This document shows, in pieces, positions 28,462 through 38,013 of a DNA stretch of 64,000 nucleotides. Source of the DNA: CAITSH01 sp945892985 (GTDB lineage Bacteria > Pseudomonadota > Gammaproteobacteria > Burkholderiales > SG8-39); assembly GCA_945892985.1 (NCBI GenBank), contig CAMDDU010000001.1, positions 1-64,000 on the forward strand, in the 5' to 3' direction. The stretch's first letter is position 1. Each line of letters starts with the position of its first letter. A program made the translations under genes and the position numbers. Under the pieces are notes generated by a model. It saw only the letters and a list, made by a program, of their open reading frames with translations. It ran no database searches and had not been told where the DNA came from.

Positions 28462-28992
28462 TCAATCATCGGTTATTTCTTCGTCTGGAAACAGTTCCTC
28501 CATGAACCCAAAGGAGGTGAAATCACGGATCCGCATCGGATAAAGAATTCCCAGAAGATGATCCGTCTCATGCTGCACAACACGCGCATGAAAACCACTT
28601 ACCGTCTTATCGATCGGAAGCCCCTGTTCATCAAAACCGGTATAGCGGATGGTTCGATTGCGGGGAACAACACCGCGCAAACCGGGCACTGACAAGCACC
28701 CCTCCCATCCCTCCTCCATTTCTGGACCGACTGGCGTGAGAACCGGGTTGATCAGGACGGTGCGTGGAACCGCCTCCGCATCGGGGTATCGCGGATTCGC
28801 AATAACGCCAAAGATGACAAGCTGGAGTCCGACGCCAATCTGAGGTGCCGCCAAACCTGCGCCATTGAGGTGCGCCATGGTGTCTTCCATATCTTGGATT
28901 AGCGCATGCAATTCAGGTGTGTTGAAAGTTGCCACGGGTCGCGATGGTTCCAACAGGCGACGGTCTCCCATGCGTAAGACGCTTCGAATCAT
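28462..28992 (-). CDS. def: Peptide deformylase
   Basis: Removes the formyl group from N-terminal methionine of new proteins. The three family motifs are GAGLAAPQIG (residues 45-53), EGCLSVPG with metal ligand Cys99, and QHETDHLLG with His141, Glu142 and His145. The Thr in HETDH replaces the usual hydrophobic residue. The ATG at 28992 has AAAGGA at 7 nt and gives 176 residues; its first base overlaps the mtnP stop (ATGA). The usual def-fmt pair is absent here, so a second def elsewhere in the genome is likely. Confidence 0.95.
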   Translation of the reverse strand: MIRSVLRMGDRRLLEPSRPVATFNTPELHALIQDMEDTMAHLNGAGLAAPQIGVGLQLVIFGVIANPRYPDAEAVPRTVLINPVLTPVGPEMEEGWEGCLSVPGLRGVVPRNRTIRYTGFDEQGLPIDKTVSGFHARVVQHETDHLLGILYPMRIRDFTSFGFMEELFPDEEITDD

Positions 28993-29723
28993 GCACAAAT
29001 CCTTTCAATCACGCGCCTTACTCGCGACATGGTCTCCTGCAAAATAGCGTCAATACGTTCAAATTCGATAGTGTTTTTGCTGTCCCCGCGGCCTGCGGCG
29101 TGGTTTACAACGACGGCAAGTGCTGCATACTTTAAGTCCAATTCGCGTGCAAGAACAGCCTCGGGCATGCCGGTCATACCTATCATATCGGCACCATCTC
29201 GCTCCAGTCGGTTCACTTCCGCCACAGTCTCAAGCCTTGGACCCTGGGTCGATGCGTAAACGGCGCCATCAACCAAGGGTTCTCCGCAGACTGCCGCCGC
29301 CGATATGAGAAGTTGCCTTGTGCCAGAGGTATATGGATGTGTGAAATCGACATGCGTTACAGGATTGTCACCACCTTCAAAAAAAGTCTGCCGCCTTCCC
29401 CATGTGTAGTCGATCAATTGATCTGGAACAGCGATTACACCGGGTAAAAGGTCCTCGCGTATGCCCCCGACGGATGCCACAGAAATTATTTCCGTCACCC
29501 CCTCTGTTTTTAGGGCCCATATATTGGCGCGATAATTGACTTCATGCGGGGGGATGGTATGCCCGTACCCGTGACGCGCGAGAAACGCCACTTCGCAATC
29601 ACCAATCAACCCGAATGTAATCGGCCCCGACGGCTCCCCATAGGGAGTTCGCACCGCCCGGCGGTGCGTTGCACGCAGACAGGCCAGTTGAGTCAGTCCG
29701 CTACCGCCGATAATCGCGAGCAT
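28989..29723 (-). CDS. mtnP: S-methyl-5'-thioinosine / methylthioadenosine phosphorylase family protein
   Basis: Phosphorolysis of the nucleoside by-product of polyamine and quorum-signal synthesis. From the ATG at 29723 (AAAGGA at 5 nt) the protein has 244 residues and opens with the phosphate-binding IIGGSGL; later come RHGYGHTIPPHEVNYRANIWALK and the ligand segment MIGMTGMPEAVLARELDL followed by VNHAAG. The short length resembles the Pseudomonas methylthioinosine phosphorylase rather than longer MTA phosphorylases. Its neighbour hpt would salvage the released hypoxanthine, which supports the thioinosine substrate, but exact specificity is inferred. Start overlaps the hpt stop by one base (TGATG). 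Confidence 0.85.
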   Translation of the reverse strand: MLAIIGGSGLTQLACLRATHRRAVRTPYGEPSGPITFGLIGDCEVAFLARHGYGHTIPPHEVNYRANIWALKTEGVTEIISVASVGGIREDLLPGVIAVPDQLIDYTWGRRQTFFEGGDNPVTHVDFTHPYTSGTRQLLISAAAVCGEPLVDGAVYASTQGPRLETVAEVNRLERDGADMIGMTGMPEAVLARELDLKYAALAVVVNHAAGRGDSKNTIEFERIDAILQETMSRVRRVIERICA

Positions 29724-30274
29724 CAAGTTCCTTTCATCGCATAAATTGCAGGAAGGTTGCGCCACAAACCGTGCGCGTCCATGCCACATCCAAATACAAA
29801 GCGATCTGGTACAGCAAGGCCGACAAAGTCGGCTCTTATGGGCTTTACCCTGCCGGTGATCTTATCGGTTAGCACCGCTGTGTAGCAGGTTGTCGCGCCC
29901 AGTCCGAGAATCCGTTCGCGAATCGCAAACAGGGTGTCTCCGCCATCAAGGATGTCATCTAAAACGAGAACAATGCGACCTTTCACATTCTCGCGCGGGG
30001 CGGCCCGCCATGAGATGGCACTACCTGCCAGCGCATTGCCATAACGGGATGCATGTATAAAATCAAATTCAAGCGGAAAATGCAGTTGAGGCAGGAGGTT
30101 GCCTGCAAAATATACCGCGCCTCCCATGACCGCCAGAACTAGCGGATAACGGTCTGCAAGTGACGCGCTTATTTCATCGCTCAGCCGAGAAATCGCCGCG
30201 CTAACGTCGTTTGCGCTGCTAACCATGTCAGCGTCATTGAGCATGGCCCAAGCCTGATCAACGTTAGCTATCAA
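29723..30274 (-). CDS. hpt: Hypoxanthine-guanine phosphoribosyltransferase
   Basis: Purine salvage: adds ribose phosphate from PRPP to hypoxanthine or guanine. The 183-residue type I phosphoribosyltransferase has the PRPP loop VLVLDDILDGGDTLF (about residues 102-116), the VMGGAVYFAGNL segment and the closing DRFVFGCGMD. The likely start is a TTG at 30274 that overlaps the galU stop; an ATG ten codons later (30244) is an alternative. The family is divergent from E. coli Hpt but matches the betaproteobacterial form. It is joined tightly to mtnP, suggesting recycling of methylthioinosine-derived hypoxanthine. Confidence 0.9.
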   Translation of the reverse strand: MIANVDQAWAMLNDADMVSSANDVSAAISRLSDEISASLADRYPLVLAVMGGAVYFAGNLLPQLHFPLEFDFIHASRYGNALAGSAISWRAAPRENVKGRIVLVLDDILDGGDTLFAIRERILGLGATTCYTAVLTDKITGRVKPIRADFVGLAVPDRFVFGCGMDAHGLWRNLPAIYAMKGT

Positions 30275-31140
30275 TGCTCTAGGCTACTCAGATACGCGTT
30301 GAACTCGGCTGCAACCTCGGGATGTTTGCGAGCATAGGCAATCGTTGCCTGAAGGTAGCCCAGCTTGGAGCCGCAGTCATAGCGTATCCCCTTAAAACGA
30401 TACGCTAACACCCGTTCTTCATCAAGCAGCGCCGCGATGGCGTCTGTCAACTGCAGCTCGCCACCAGCCCCCGGCTTACCCCGTTCTAAATGATGAAAGA
30501 TACGTGGAGTGAGGATATATCGCCCCACAACAGCCAGATTGGACGGTGCTTGTTCGGGCGCCGGCTTTTCCACAATGCTGCTAACTTCCCCCAAATCGGC
30601 GCTAATAACTTTCGCCTTCACCATACCGTACTGGCGACTTTGTTCGAGTGGAATTTCCTGAACCCCCAACAACGAACAGTGCTCCAGTTCAAAAACCTTT
30701 GCCATCTGGCTGACAATTGGCGGCTCGCCATCAATCAGATCGTCGGCAAGGATCACAGCGAACGGCTCGTCCTGGATAACCGGTTTAGCGCAAAGCACTG
30801 CATGCCCCAGCCCGAGCGCTTCAGCCTGCCTGATGTAAATACAATTGACATGCGACGGCAAAATCCCCTGCACCAACTCCAGTAACTCTTTCTTGCCACG
30901 GGCGGCGAGTTCCGCCTCTATCTCATAAGCTTTATCGAAATGATCCTCGATTGCACGCTTGTTACGGCCAGTGATAAAGACCATGTCTGTGATACCGGCG
31001 GCCACGGCTTCCTCTACAGCATACTGAATCAGCGGTTTGTCGACCACAGGCATCATTTCTTTGGGGCTCGCCTTGGTCGCGGGCAGAAACCGGCTTCCCA
31101 TGCCTGCAACCGGGAACACCGCTTTGGTTATTTTTTGCAC
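30271..31140 (-). CDS. galU: UTP-glucose-1-phosphate uridylyltransferase
   Basis: Makes UDP-glucose for lipopolysaccharide, exopolysaccharide and trehalose. The 289 residues start with KAVFPVAGMGSRFLPATKASPKEMMPVVDKPLIQYAVEEA, the nucleotide-binding signature, and contain FAVILADDLIDG with the metal-binding Asp, VSSIVEKP, GRYILTPRIF and GGELQLTDAIAAL. It follows ligA on the same strand and its stop overlaps the TTG start of hpt. Confidence 0.97.
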   Translation of the reverse strand: MQKITKAVFPVAGMGSRFLPATKASPKEMMPVVDKPLIQYAVEEAVAAGITDMVFITGRNKRAIEDHFDKAYEIEAELAARGKKELLELVQGILPSHVNCIYIRQAEALGLGHAVLCAKPVIQDEPFAVILADDLIDGEPPIVSQMAKVFELEHCSLLGVQEIPLEQSRQYGMVKAKVISADLGEVSSIVEKPAPEQAPSNLAVVGRYILTPRIFHHLERGKPGAGGELQLTDAIAALLDEERVLAYRFKGIRYDCGSKLGYLQATIAYARKHPEVAAEFNAYLSSLEH

Positions 31141-31148
31141 CGATTCTC

Positions 31149-33248
31149 CTATTTTCCATCCAGCATTGAGCGCAAGCGATTTTCATCGATGACCGCCACC
31201 CCAAGTTCCTGTGCCTTTTCCAATTTGCTACCAGCTTCGTTCCCTGCCACAACGTAATCCGTCGACTTGGACACCGAGTTAGTCACCTTTGCACCCGCTG
31301 CTTCAATCAGTCGCTTTGCATCGTCCCTTGTCATGTTAGGCAGTGTACCGGTCAAAACAAGGGTTTTACCTGCAAGCGTGCCTTCCCGCACCGCGGAGAT
31401 GGGCGCTGTCTGCGCATGGACCTCAACCCCTCCGGGAGCGGTGAGTTGTGCAATAACTTCGCGGTTATGCGACTCGGCGAAAAACTTCTCCAGACTGTCC
31501 ATTAACTCTGGCCCGATTCCCTCGAGAATCTGCGCAAACGGTGCCTCCCCTCTACGCTTACGACCAGCATTGTCCTTTTGTACGTTCTTTTTTTGCTCAG
31601 CAATGAGCCTCCAATCCACCGCCATTAGCGCATTCAGTTCCCCGCAATGCCGTGCCAGAATTTTTGCAATCTCTTCACCAACACCCGGAATGCCCAAAGC
31701 AAACACAAATCTGGCAAGCGGTTGCCTTTTCGACTGTGCAATGGCATTAACAAGGTTTTTAGCTGACTTTTCCCCCATTCGTTCCAATTCCGACAGGCTG
31801 TTTAATCCTAGTCGATAAAGATCCGCTGGCGTTTGTACAAGATTGCGTTCGACCAACTGGTCGATGAGTTTTCCACCAAGTCCCTCAATATCCATTGCTC
31901 TTCGGGACGCGAAATGGAGTAAAGATTGCTTGCGTTGTGCGGGGCAGAACAATCCTCCGCTACACCTTGTTGCCGCCTCGCCTTCAAGTTTTACCACCTT
32001 AGATAGGCAGGCAGGGCATGCCTGTGGCATTTCAAATCGATCGCCATCGGCCCTCGGACCAGGTTGGGAGACGCGCACGATTTCCGGGATGACATCCCCG
32101 GCACGACGAACTACCACGGTGTCGCCGCGCCAGACATCCTTCCGACGCACTTCATCTTCGTTGTGCAACGTGGCGTTGGTTACTGTGACTCCACCGACAA
32201 ATACCGCGGCGAGGCGTGCAACCGGGGTGAGTGCGCCGGTGCGGCCGACCTGTACCTGGATATCCAGCACCCTGGTCTCCGATTCCGCAGCCGGAAATTT
32301 GTGCGCTATGGCAAATCGCGGAGCCCGGGCGACGAAGCCCAAGCGCTGCTGTTGCGAAAGGGAATCGACTTTATAGACAACGCCGTCTATGTCGTAAGGA
32401 AGATCAGCACGTCGCTCCCCCATTTTTCCGTAGAAGTCGATTAGCCCATCGATGCCGTCGGTAACGCAACGGTCCGCACAGACTGGGAACCCCAAGTTTG
32501 CAAGCCAGTCCATTTGCTCCGAATGGGTTGCAGGCAGATCGAAATCCCGTATGTCGCCCACTCCGTAGGAAAAAAATCGCAATGGCCGTCCAGCTGTGAT
32601 TTGTGAATTGAGCTGACGCAAACTTCCCGCCGCAGCGTTGCGCGGGTTAACGAATTCTTTTTCGCCCCTTTGACGCTGTTTTTCATTAAGTGAAAGAAAA
32701 TCCCGCTTGAAAATAAGCACCTCTCCCCTCACCTCCAGGACTGATGGTAATTTTCCGGCCCCACGCAGACGCAGGGGAATGGCGCTGATGGTGCGAAGAT
32801 TAGCCGTTACATCCTCCCCTTTTTCACCATCCCCGCGTGTCGCACCTGTTATAAATCTACCGGCCTCATAGCGAAGACTGATTGCCAGCCCGTCAAATTT
32901 CGGTTCCGCTGCGTAGCGGACGACATTCTCCCCAAGGCTCTCGCGCACACGTCGATCGAAGGCCCTTATTTCATCTTCTGAAAAGGCGTTACTTAGGGAT
33001 AGCATCGGAACCGAATGCAATATGCTATCGAAGTCCTTAAGCGGTGGAGCGCCTACGCGCTGCGTCGGGGACTCGGCAGTGACTAGATCAGGATGAGCCG
33101 CCTCAAGAGTCTGCAATTCACGAAAAAGCGAGTCGTATTCCACATCGCTCACGCTCGGCTCGTCGAGGACGTAATAGCGATAGTTATGCTGTTCGAGCTC
33201 CAGGCGAAGTTTCTCTATCCGCAACCTGACTTGCTCGCTTGCCGGCAT
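31149..33248 (-). CDS. ligA: NAD-dependent DNA ligase
   Basis: Seals nicks in replication and repair with NAD+. The 699 residues show the complete order: N-terminal Ia domain (Tyr-rich NYRYYVLDEPSVSDVEYDSLFREL), adenylation domain with the AMP-accepting Lys117 in AEPKFDGLAIS, OB fold, a four-cysteine zinc finger (CPAC...TRCSG...FCPAQR, about 413-440), helix-hairpin-helix repeats and a C-terminal BRCT domain (about 625-699). It starts 2 nt after zipA; zipA-ligA pairing is common in proteobacteria. Confidence 0.98.
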   Translation of the reverse strand: MPASEQVRLRIEKLRLELEQHNYRYYVLDEPSVSDVEYDSLFRELQTLEAAHPDLVTAESPTQRVGAPPLKDFDSILHSVPMLSLSNAFSEDEIRAFDRRVRESLGENVVRYAAEPKFDGLAISLRYEAGRFITGATRGDGEKGEDVTANLRTISAIPLRLRGAGKLPSVLEVRGEVLIFKRDFLSLNEKQRQRGEKEFVNPRNAAAGSLRQLNSQITAGRPLRFFSYGVGDIRDFDLPATHSEQMDWLANLGFPVCADRCVTDGIDGLIDFYGKMGERRADLPYDIDGVVYKVDSLSQQQRLGFVARAPRFAIAHKFPAAESETRVLDIQVQVGRTGALTPVARLAAVFVGGVTVTNATLHNEDEVRRKDVWRGDTVVVRRAGDVIPEIVRVSQPGPRADGDRFEMPQACPACLSKVVKLEGEAATRCSGGLFCPAQRKQSLLHFASRRAMDIEGLGGKLIDQLVERNLVQTPADLYRLGLNSLSELERMGEKSAKNLVNAIAQSKRQPLARFVFALGIPGVGEEIAKILARHCGELNALMAVDWRLIAEQKKNVQKDNAGRKRRGEAPFAQILEGIGPELMDSLEKFFAESHNREVIAQLTAPGGVEVHAQTAPISAVREGTLAGKTLVLTGTLPNMTRDDAKRLIEAAGAKVTNSVSKSTDYVVAGNEAGSKLEKAQELGVAVIDENRLRSMLDGK

Positions 33249-33250
33249 GC

Positions 33251-34351
33251 TCAGGAAAATAGGCGCAGGGCCGTCGGGCTGCCTGCGGCAACTCCACGAG
33301 CCTCCATATCGCTGTAGAGGACGGCCAGTTGCCTTGCTATCGTTTCAAAGGCTCGATCGCCAAGCGGGTTTCCGTTGTCATCGAGTATCGCCGCATTCAG
33401 CCCCTGCGAAAGACGCTGGGCAGTGATTACCATGGCGCGGAAAGTAGCAATACCGCCGGGTGATCGCGGCACGTCAAGCAATAGGGAGACTCCGCGTGTT
33501 GTCATACCGCGCATCGTCTCGGCGTGAAAAGCCGTGGATTCCTTATTCGCGAGCGAATACAGGATTACGCCATCGTCATTGCAAAAACTGAATTGCCCAT
33601 CCGCGGCCAGTACCATGCCTGCAGCTTCGGCCAGTCCTCGCAACTTGGTCCCGGCAAAGGGGACACCGTCACGGGAAACCAAATGAACAGCAATCTGAAC
33701 ATCGACATCTGAGCAAAAAGCATCAAACTCCTTTGCCCGTAGCACGGCAGCAGCAACAGGTTCGGCCGTGGCCATCCCACCCAAGCGCTCTGCAAGCGCA
33801 AACGCTCCCCCATTAAAAGAAGCGATATCCCGCTCCAAGACGACGCCTTGCCTGTTGATCATCTGTAGCGCCGCCCGAATATGGGTGCACCTAGAACCGG
33901 GACGAATCGATAGCCACCCTCCTCCAGTTTGGGAAATTTCTGCCCATCGAATGCACGGGTTCGATGCTAACTCCGGGGATCCTAAAATAGCTTCAGCGTC
34001 CACCTTCTCGGGAAATGTAATAAATACAACATGGTCAATAGATACTTCATCGGCTAGGTTGGCAGGCGTGTCTGTCGGATCCGCCGCCACGGACATGACC
34101 GGCTCAATCCGAATCCGCTCATCGGGGGAAATTTCATCTATTTTGGGAAGGCTTGCGTCCATTTCTAACGGCGCTTCTGCCTCTACCTGACCGTGCCGGC
34201 TAGGCTTCGCAAGCAGAACATCTTCGTGTCCGGACCGAAAGCTGTCGCTAGTAGTACGGGCAATTCTTCTATCCTGCCATTTGTTGTAGGCGACAACCGC
34301 AACAATGACCAGAGCGCCTATTCCAAGAAGACTAATCTGAAATTCGCTCAT
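33251..34351 (-). CDS. zipA: ZipA-like cell division protein
   Basis: Membrane anchor of FtsZ. The 366 residues begin with a membrane helix (residues 6-23, ISLLGIGALVIVAVVAYNKW) followed by basic residues, giving N-out topology typical of ZipA. A charged linker (about 25-110) leads to a C-terminal part of which the last 140 residues (GTKLRGLAEAAGMVLAADGQFSF to the LAVLYSDMEARG helix) match the ZipA FtsZ-binding fold. Between linker and that domain is an extra stretch (about 110-220, VSIDHVVFITFPEKVDAEAILGS) longer than in E. coli. The position between smc and ligA supports the call. Sequence identity to E. coli ZipA is low. Confidence 0.85.
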   Translation of the reverse strand: MSEFQISLLGIGALVIVAVVAYNKWQDRRIARTTSDSFRSGHEDVLLAKPSRHGQVEAEAPLEMDASLPKIDEISPDERIRIEPVMSVAADPTDTPANLADEVSIDHVVFITFPEKVDAEAILGSPELASNPCIRWAEISQTGGGWLSIRPGSRCTHIRAALQMINRQGVVLERDIASFNGGAFALAERLGGMATAEPVAAAVLRAKEFDAFCSDVDVQIAVHLVSRDGVPFAGTKLRGLAEAAGMVLAADGQFSFCNDDGVILYSLANKESTAFHAETMRGMTTRGVSLLLDVPRSPGGIATFRAMVITAQRLSQGLNAAILDDNGNPLGDRAFETIARQLAVLYSDMEARGVAAGSPTALRLFS

Positions 34352-34361
34352 TCGAAGACAC

Positions 34362-37300
34362 TCATGCTAAAGCGGGAATCCGGCTATCGTCCGCTAGTTT
34401 TAGCGCTTGCTCCATATCTACGGCCACGACACGTGACACCCCAGACTCCTGCATAGTCACTCCGACCAATTGGGACGCAAGTTCCATGGTTATCTTATTG
34501 TGACTGATAAATACGAATTGGGTTCCCGAAGACATTTTGCGCACCAGCTCACAAAACCGCTCCGTGTTTGTGTCATCAAGCGGCGCGTCCACCTCGTCAA
34601 GAAGGCAAAATGGAGCCGGATTGAGTTGAAACATCGAAAATACCAGCGCAATCGCCGTTAGCGCCTTTTCACCACCGGATAAAAGGTGTATCGAGGTATT
34701 TTTCTTTCCGGGCGGGTGCGCCATCACCTGGATACCGGCGTCAAGGATTTCCTCCCCCGTCATGATTAATTTTGCCTCGCCGCCGCCAAAGAGAGTCGGG
34801 AACATAGTTCCAAAATGGGCGTTGACAGTGTCGAATGTCTGTTGCAGAAGCTCCCGTGTCTCGCGATCGATCTTGCGGATTGCATTTTCGAGCGTAGCGA
34901 GGGCCTCGGCAAGGTCGGCCGTCTGGGAGTCGAGAAAGTTCTTGCGCTCCCTGTTTTGCGTTAGTTCATCCAGCGCGGCCATATTGACGGCACCGAGCTC
35001 GGCAATGGCGTTGGTCAGGCGTGTAATTTCACCTTGGAGTGGCGCTCCCTTTTGGCCCGCCTCTATTGTCGCCTCCAAGCCGGCTTCGTCCGCACCGGCT
35101 TCAAAAAGCTGGTGCGCGAATTGCTCGTAAGCGAGCCGAGCCGCCTGCTCTTTCAGTTTGAGTTCCCCAATTCGTTCGCGCAAGGGATCCAGTTTTTGCT
35201 CGGACTCAAGGCGTTGTGACTCTGCAGTGCGCAAGCCGGCGGACACGGATTCCTGATGGTCCCGCGCTGTAGCGAGAGCCTGTTCTTTGACCAGCTTGAG
35301 TTCGAGCGCGCCTTGAAGTTGCTCGCGCTGCGAGGTGTCCGAGAGCGTGCTTATCTCCCCCTGAAACTCCCCAATCTGCTCAAGGCCCGTCGCAATTTGT
35401 TCAACTAAATTCTTCGATAAAGAGTCTATCTCACTGATTTTAGATAAACATTCCCGTTCATTGAATAGCGCCTGCTGATGTTCGCGATCAGCCTGTTGAA
35501 TCGCCGCCCGTTGAGCCTCGAGCGCCGACTCCGCAGTCTGAAAGGCAGTCTGCGCAAATTCCAACAGCTCGTGCAAAGCGTCAATTTCACCCTGCAACTG
35601 CTCCAGTTTCGCCTCTGCCTGCGTCTGATGCTCCTGCTCAACCTGCTTTTGCTGGTTGATTTCATGCAATTCGAGACCGATTTGGCACGCCCGCTCAGTT
35701 ATGCGTTCTGCGTTCTGGGCGACACGGACTTGCTCCAATTGCAAGGTATGCGCGTTCTGCCGCACCGTTGCGAGTTGCTGGCTGATTGCAGCTTGCGCAT
35801 TTTGGCAGGTAGATACGCGCTCTTCAGCCTCGGTCAATACTGATCGTGTAGCTTCGAGTTGAACCTGCCGCTCCTCGCAGTCTTGCGCCAAAGCTCCAAT
35901 CTCACGCTGGCGCGCAAGGATGCCGGTATCCGCGGGGTCTGGTGCGTGAAAGGTAAGCCCTTGGCGACCGAACTGATGACCGTCCCTGTTGACCAGAACG
36001 CTCCCCACCGGCAGACTTAATCGCGTCATCAGACGCGGAATTCCCTCGAAGGCAAGGTAGCCGTCAAGCCATCCTTCAATCAGTGGCGCTATCGCCGGAT
36101 CCGAGTACCGTACGTAACTGGCTAGTGGGGAGAACTCCCCGGCGGCCGCCGCGCTTGTGGCGCCCCCTGCGGCGAATACGCTCAATTTGGCTGGAGGTGG
36201 ATTATCCAAAAGGCGTTGGATGTGGTCAGGACTGGCGACTTCGATAGCATGCAGTTTTTCGCGCAAAACCGACTCAACTGCATTTTCCCAGCCAGGCTCG
36301 ACCGTAATTTTTTGCCAAAGGCGTGGCAGCGAAGACAAGCCCTGCGCTTCTAGCCAATCATGGATTTTCCCGTTTTCGTCCACGCTCTTCTGAATTTGGC
36401 GCAACGCGGCCAAGCGACCTTCAAGTCCTCCGGCCTCCTGCTGCAGACGCTGCAACAGCGCTTGGGCTTCCTGCCGCGCTTGGGTAAAGCCCGGAAATTC
36501 AGCCTGCAGTTGCCCCAGTGACGCCTCAAGGTCGGCCGCCTGCGCCTGAACCTCAACCAGATCGATCTGCAGCTTCTCGAGAATTTCCGGATCCGGAACG
36601 GCCAGCGCCACCTTTTCCGTCGATAACCGCTCTTCCCGTTGCTCAAGACCCTGCAAGGTTTTACCCGCGTGGCTGATGTGCGTCTGCTCAATCTGGAAGG
36701 CTTGCGTGGTCCGCGCCATTGTCGCGCGCGACTCGGTAACTCTTTCCCGCTCAGTACGGAACAACTGCTCTGCTTCTGGCAGTTTTCCCGCCTCGTTGGT
36801 GGCCTGATCCTGGGTGCCGGCGACTCTTTCGGCCGCCTCCTCATGGCGTTGATGCCACATCAACTTTGCCGACTCCAGCTCGCTGCTTTGGCCTTGCCAT
36901 TGCTCCAATCGAATCTTTAAGTCGGCTAAGCGTGATTCCAAACGTTGGCGGGTATCCGACATATACCGAATGTCCGCTTCCAAACGGGTGACCTCGGTAT
37001 TTGCGGAGAACAACTCGGCTTGAGCCGCGCTCAATACGTCGCCCGCGCTGTAGTGCTCGGCGCGAATCGTTTCGAGTCTATTTTCGACTTCACGCAGCTT
37101 TGCGGTTTCTTCTTCTAGCTCGTTGGTCGTCTTTTCTACGTCTCGCGCGTAGCGCTGAAAATCGGACTCAGCTTCTTTTTTACGTACCAGCCACAACAGG
37201 TTTTGGCGATTCTTGAGCTTGTCTTGAAGTTCCTGATAGGTTTTGGCGACTTCGGCCTGCTTTTCCAGTTTTTCGACCTGGATGCCGAGCTCCTGTTGGA

Positions 37301-37889
37301 TATCAGCGACACGAGAAAGATTTTCCCGCGTGTCGGATAAGCGATTTTCTGTTTCGCGGCGCCTGTCCTTGTATTTCGAGACGCCGGCCGCCTCTTCAAG
37401 GAATACGCGTAATTCCTCTGGCTTGGCCTCGATAATGCGCGAGATCATGCCCTGCTCGATGATCGCGTAGGCGCGGGGCCCCAGGCCCGTTCCCATGAAA
37501 ATATCCTGGATGTCCCGCCTGCGAACGTGCGCATTATTGATGAAGTAGGACGATTCGCCATCGCGCTGCAAAACGCGCTTGACCGCGATTTCCGCGTATT
37601 GCGACCACTGTCCGCCAGCTTTACCCATACTGTTGTCGAAATGCAACTCGACACTGGCTCTGGCCACTGGCTTGCGCTGCCCTGACCCGTTGAAAATAAC
37701 GTCCTGCATCGACTCGCCACGTAGCGCCGAAGCCTTGGACTCGCCTAGCACCCAGCGTACGGCGTCGATTACATTGGACTTGCCGCAGCCGTTAGGGCCG
37801 ACAACACCTACCAGTTGGCCTGGGACATAGATGGAGGTTGGGTCGACAAACGACTTGAACCCGGAAAGCTTGATTTGAGTAAGGCGCAC
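34362..37889 (-). CDS. smc: Chromosome segregation protein SMC
   Basis: ATPase that compacts and separates chromosomes, working with ScpA and ScpB, both encoded in this window (55061-56749). From the GTG at 37889 it has 1175 residues, the normal length: Walker A GPNGCGKSN at 31-39, two long coiled coils (heptads rich in Glu, Gln, Leu), a hinge (about 515-640, with GWLDGYLAFEGIPRLMTRL), the ABC signature LLSGGEKALTAIAL and Walker B FCLLDEVDAPLDD. The frame is open for 57 more codons upstream but those lack homology and include a terminator-like hairpin. No Shine-Dalgarno precedes the GTG. Confidence 0.95.
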   Translation of the reverse strand: MRLTQIKLSGFKSFVDPTSIYVPGQLVGVVGPNGCGKSNVIDAVRWVLGESKASALRGESMQDVIFNGSGQRKPVARASVELHFDNSMGKAGGQWSQYAEIAVKRVLQRDGESSYFINNAHVRRRDIQDIFMGTGLGPRAYAIIEQGMISRIIEAKPEELRVFLEEAAGVSKYKDRRRETENRLSDTRENLSRVADIQQELGIQVEKLEKQAEVAKTYQELQDKLKNRQNLLWLVRKKEAESDFQRYARDVEKTTNELEEETAKLREVENRLETIRAEHYSAGDVLSAAQAELFSANTEVTRLEADIRYMSDTRQRLESRLADLKIRLEQWQGQSSELESAKLMWHQRHEEAAERVAGTQDQATNEAGKLPEAEQLFRTERERVTESRATMARTTQAFQIEQTHISHAGKTLQGLEQREERLSTEKVALAVPDPEILEKLQIDLVEVQAQAADLEASLGQLQAEFPGFTQARQEAQALLQRLQQEAGGLEGRLAALRQIQKSVDENGKIHDWLEAQGLSSLPRLWQKITVEPGWENAVESVLREKLHAIEVASPDHIQRLLDNPPPAKLSVFAAGGATSAAAAGEFSPLASYVRYSDPAIAPLIEGWLDGYLAFEGIPRLMTRLSLPVGSVLVNRDGHQFGRQGLTFHAPDPADTGILARQREIGALAQDCEERQVQLEATRSVLTEAEERVSTCQNAQAAISQQLATVRQNAHTLQLEQVRVAQNAERITERACQIGLELHEINQQKQVEQEHQTQAEAKLEQLQGEIDALHELLEFAQTAFQTAESALEAQRAAIQQADREHQQALFNERECLSKISEIDSLSKNLVEQIATGLEQIGEFQGEISTLSDTSQREQLQGALELKLVKEQALATARDHQESVSAGLRTAESQRLESEQKLDPLRERIGELKLKEQAARLAYEQFAHQLFEAGADEAGLEATIEAGQKGAPLQGEITRLTNAIAELGAVNMAALDELTQNRERKNFLDSQTADLAEALATLENAIRKIDRETRELLQQTFDTVNAHFGTMFPTLFGGGEAKLIMTGEEILDAGIQVMAHPPGKKNTSIHLLSGGEKALTAIALVFSMFQLNPAPFCLLDEVDAPLDDTNTERFCELVRKMSSGTQFVFISHNKITMELASQLVGVTMQESGVSRVVAVDMEQALKLADDSRIPALA

Positions 37890-37920
37890 GGGGGTCGGTA
37901 AGAAAGGATCGCTAAGAAAG

Positions 37921-37940
37921 AAAAACCGGCTACAGGCCGG
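37921..37940 (-). terminator. Terminator-like hairpin in the smc leader
   Basis: On the minus strand CCGGC (37940-37936), loop CTGTA, GCCGG (37930-37926), then TTTTT (37925-37921). It lies 31 nt upstream of the smc GTG with no minus-strand gene before it, since queF is transcribed the other way. It therefore looks like an attenuator in the smc leader, or a stop for antisense read-through from the queF side. Confidence 0.5.
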
Positions 37941-37942
37941 AT

Positions 37943-37972
37943 TTATTGAGTAAGAATGGCGACCGCTATAAT
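37943..37972 (+). promoter_or_regulatory. Putative queF promoter
   Basis: -10 TATAAT (37967-37972) is perfect; a weak -35 TTATTG (37943-37948) lies 18 bp upstream. The AT-rich -10 also reads as TATTAT on the other strand, so the smc promoter may overlap. Confidence 0.4.
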
Positions 37973-38013
37973 AACACTTTGACCAACCCGCTTCCGACAG
38001 AGAAATTCGCGAA

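Noticed and set aside
37890..38013. preQ1 riboswitch upstream of queF
   Set aside because: The CCGGCTACAGGCCGG hairpin lacks the A-rich tail and the pairing with the ribosome site expected of preQ1-I, and its T-run faces smc.
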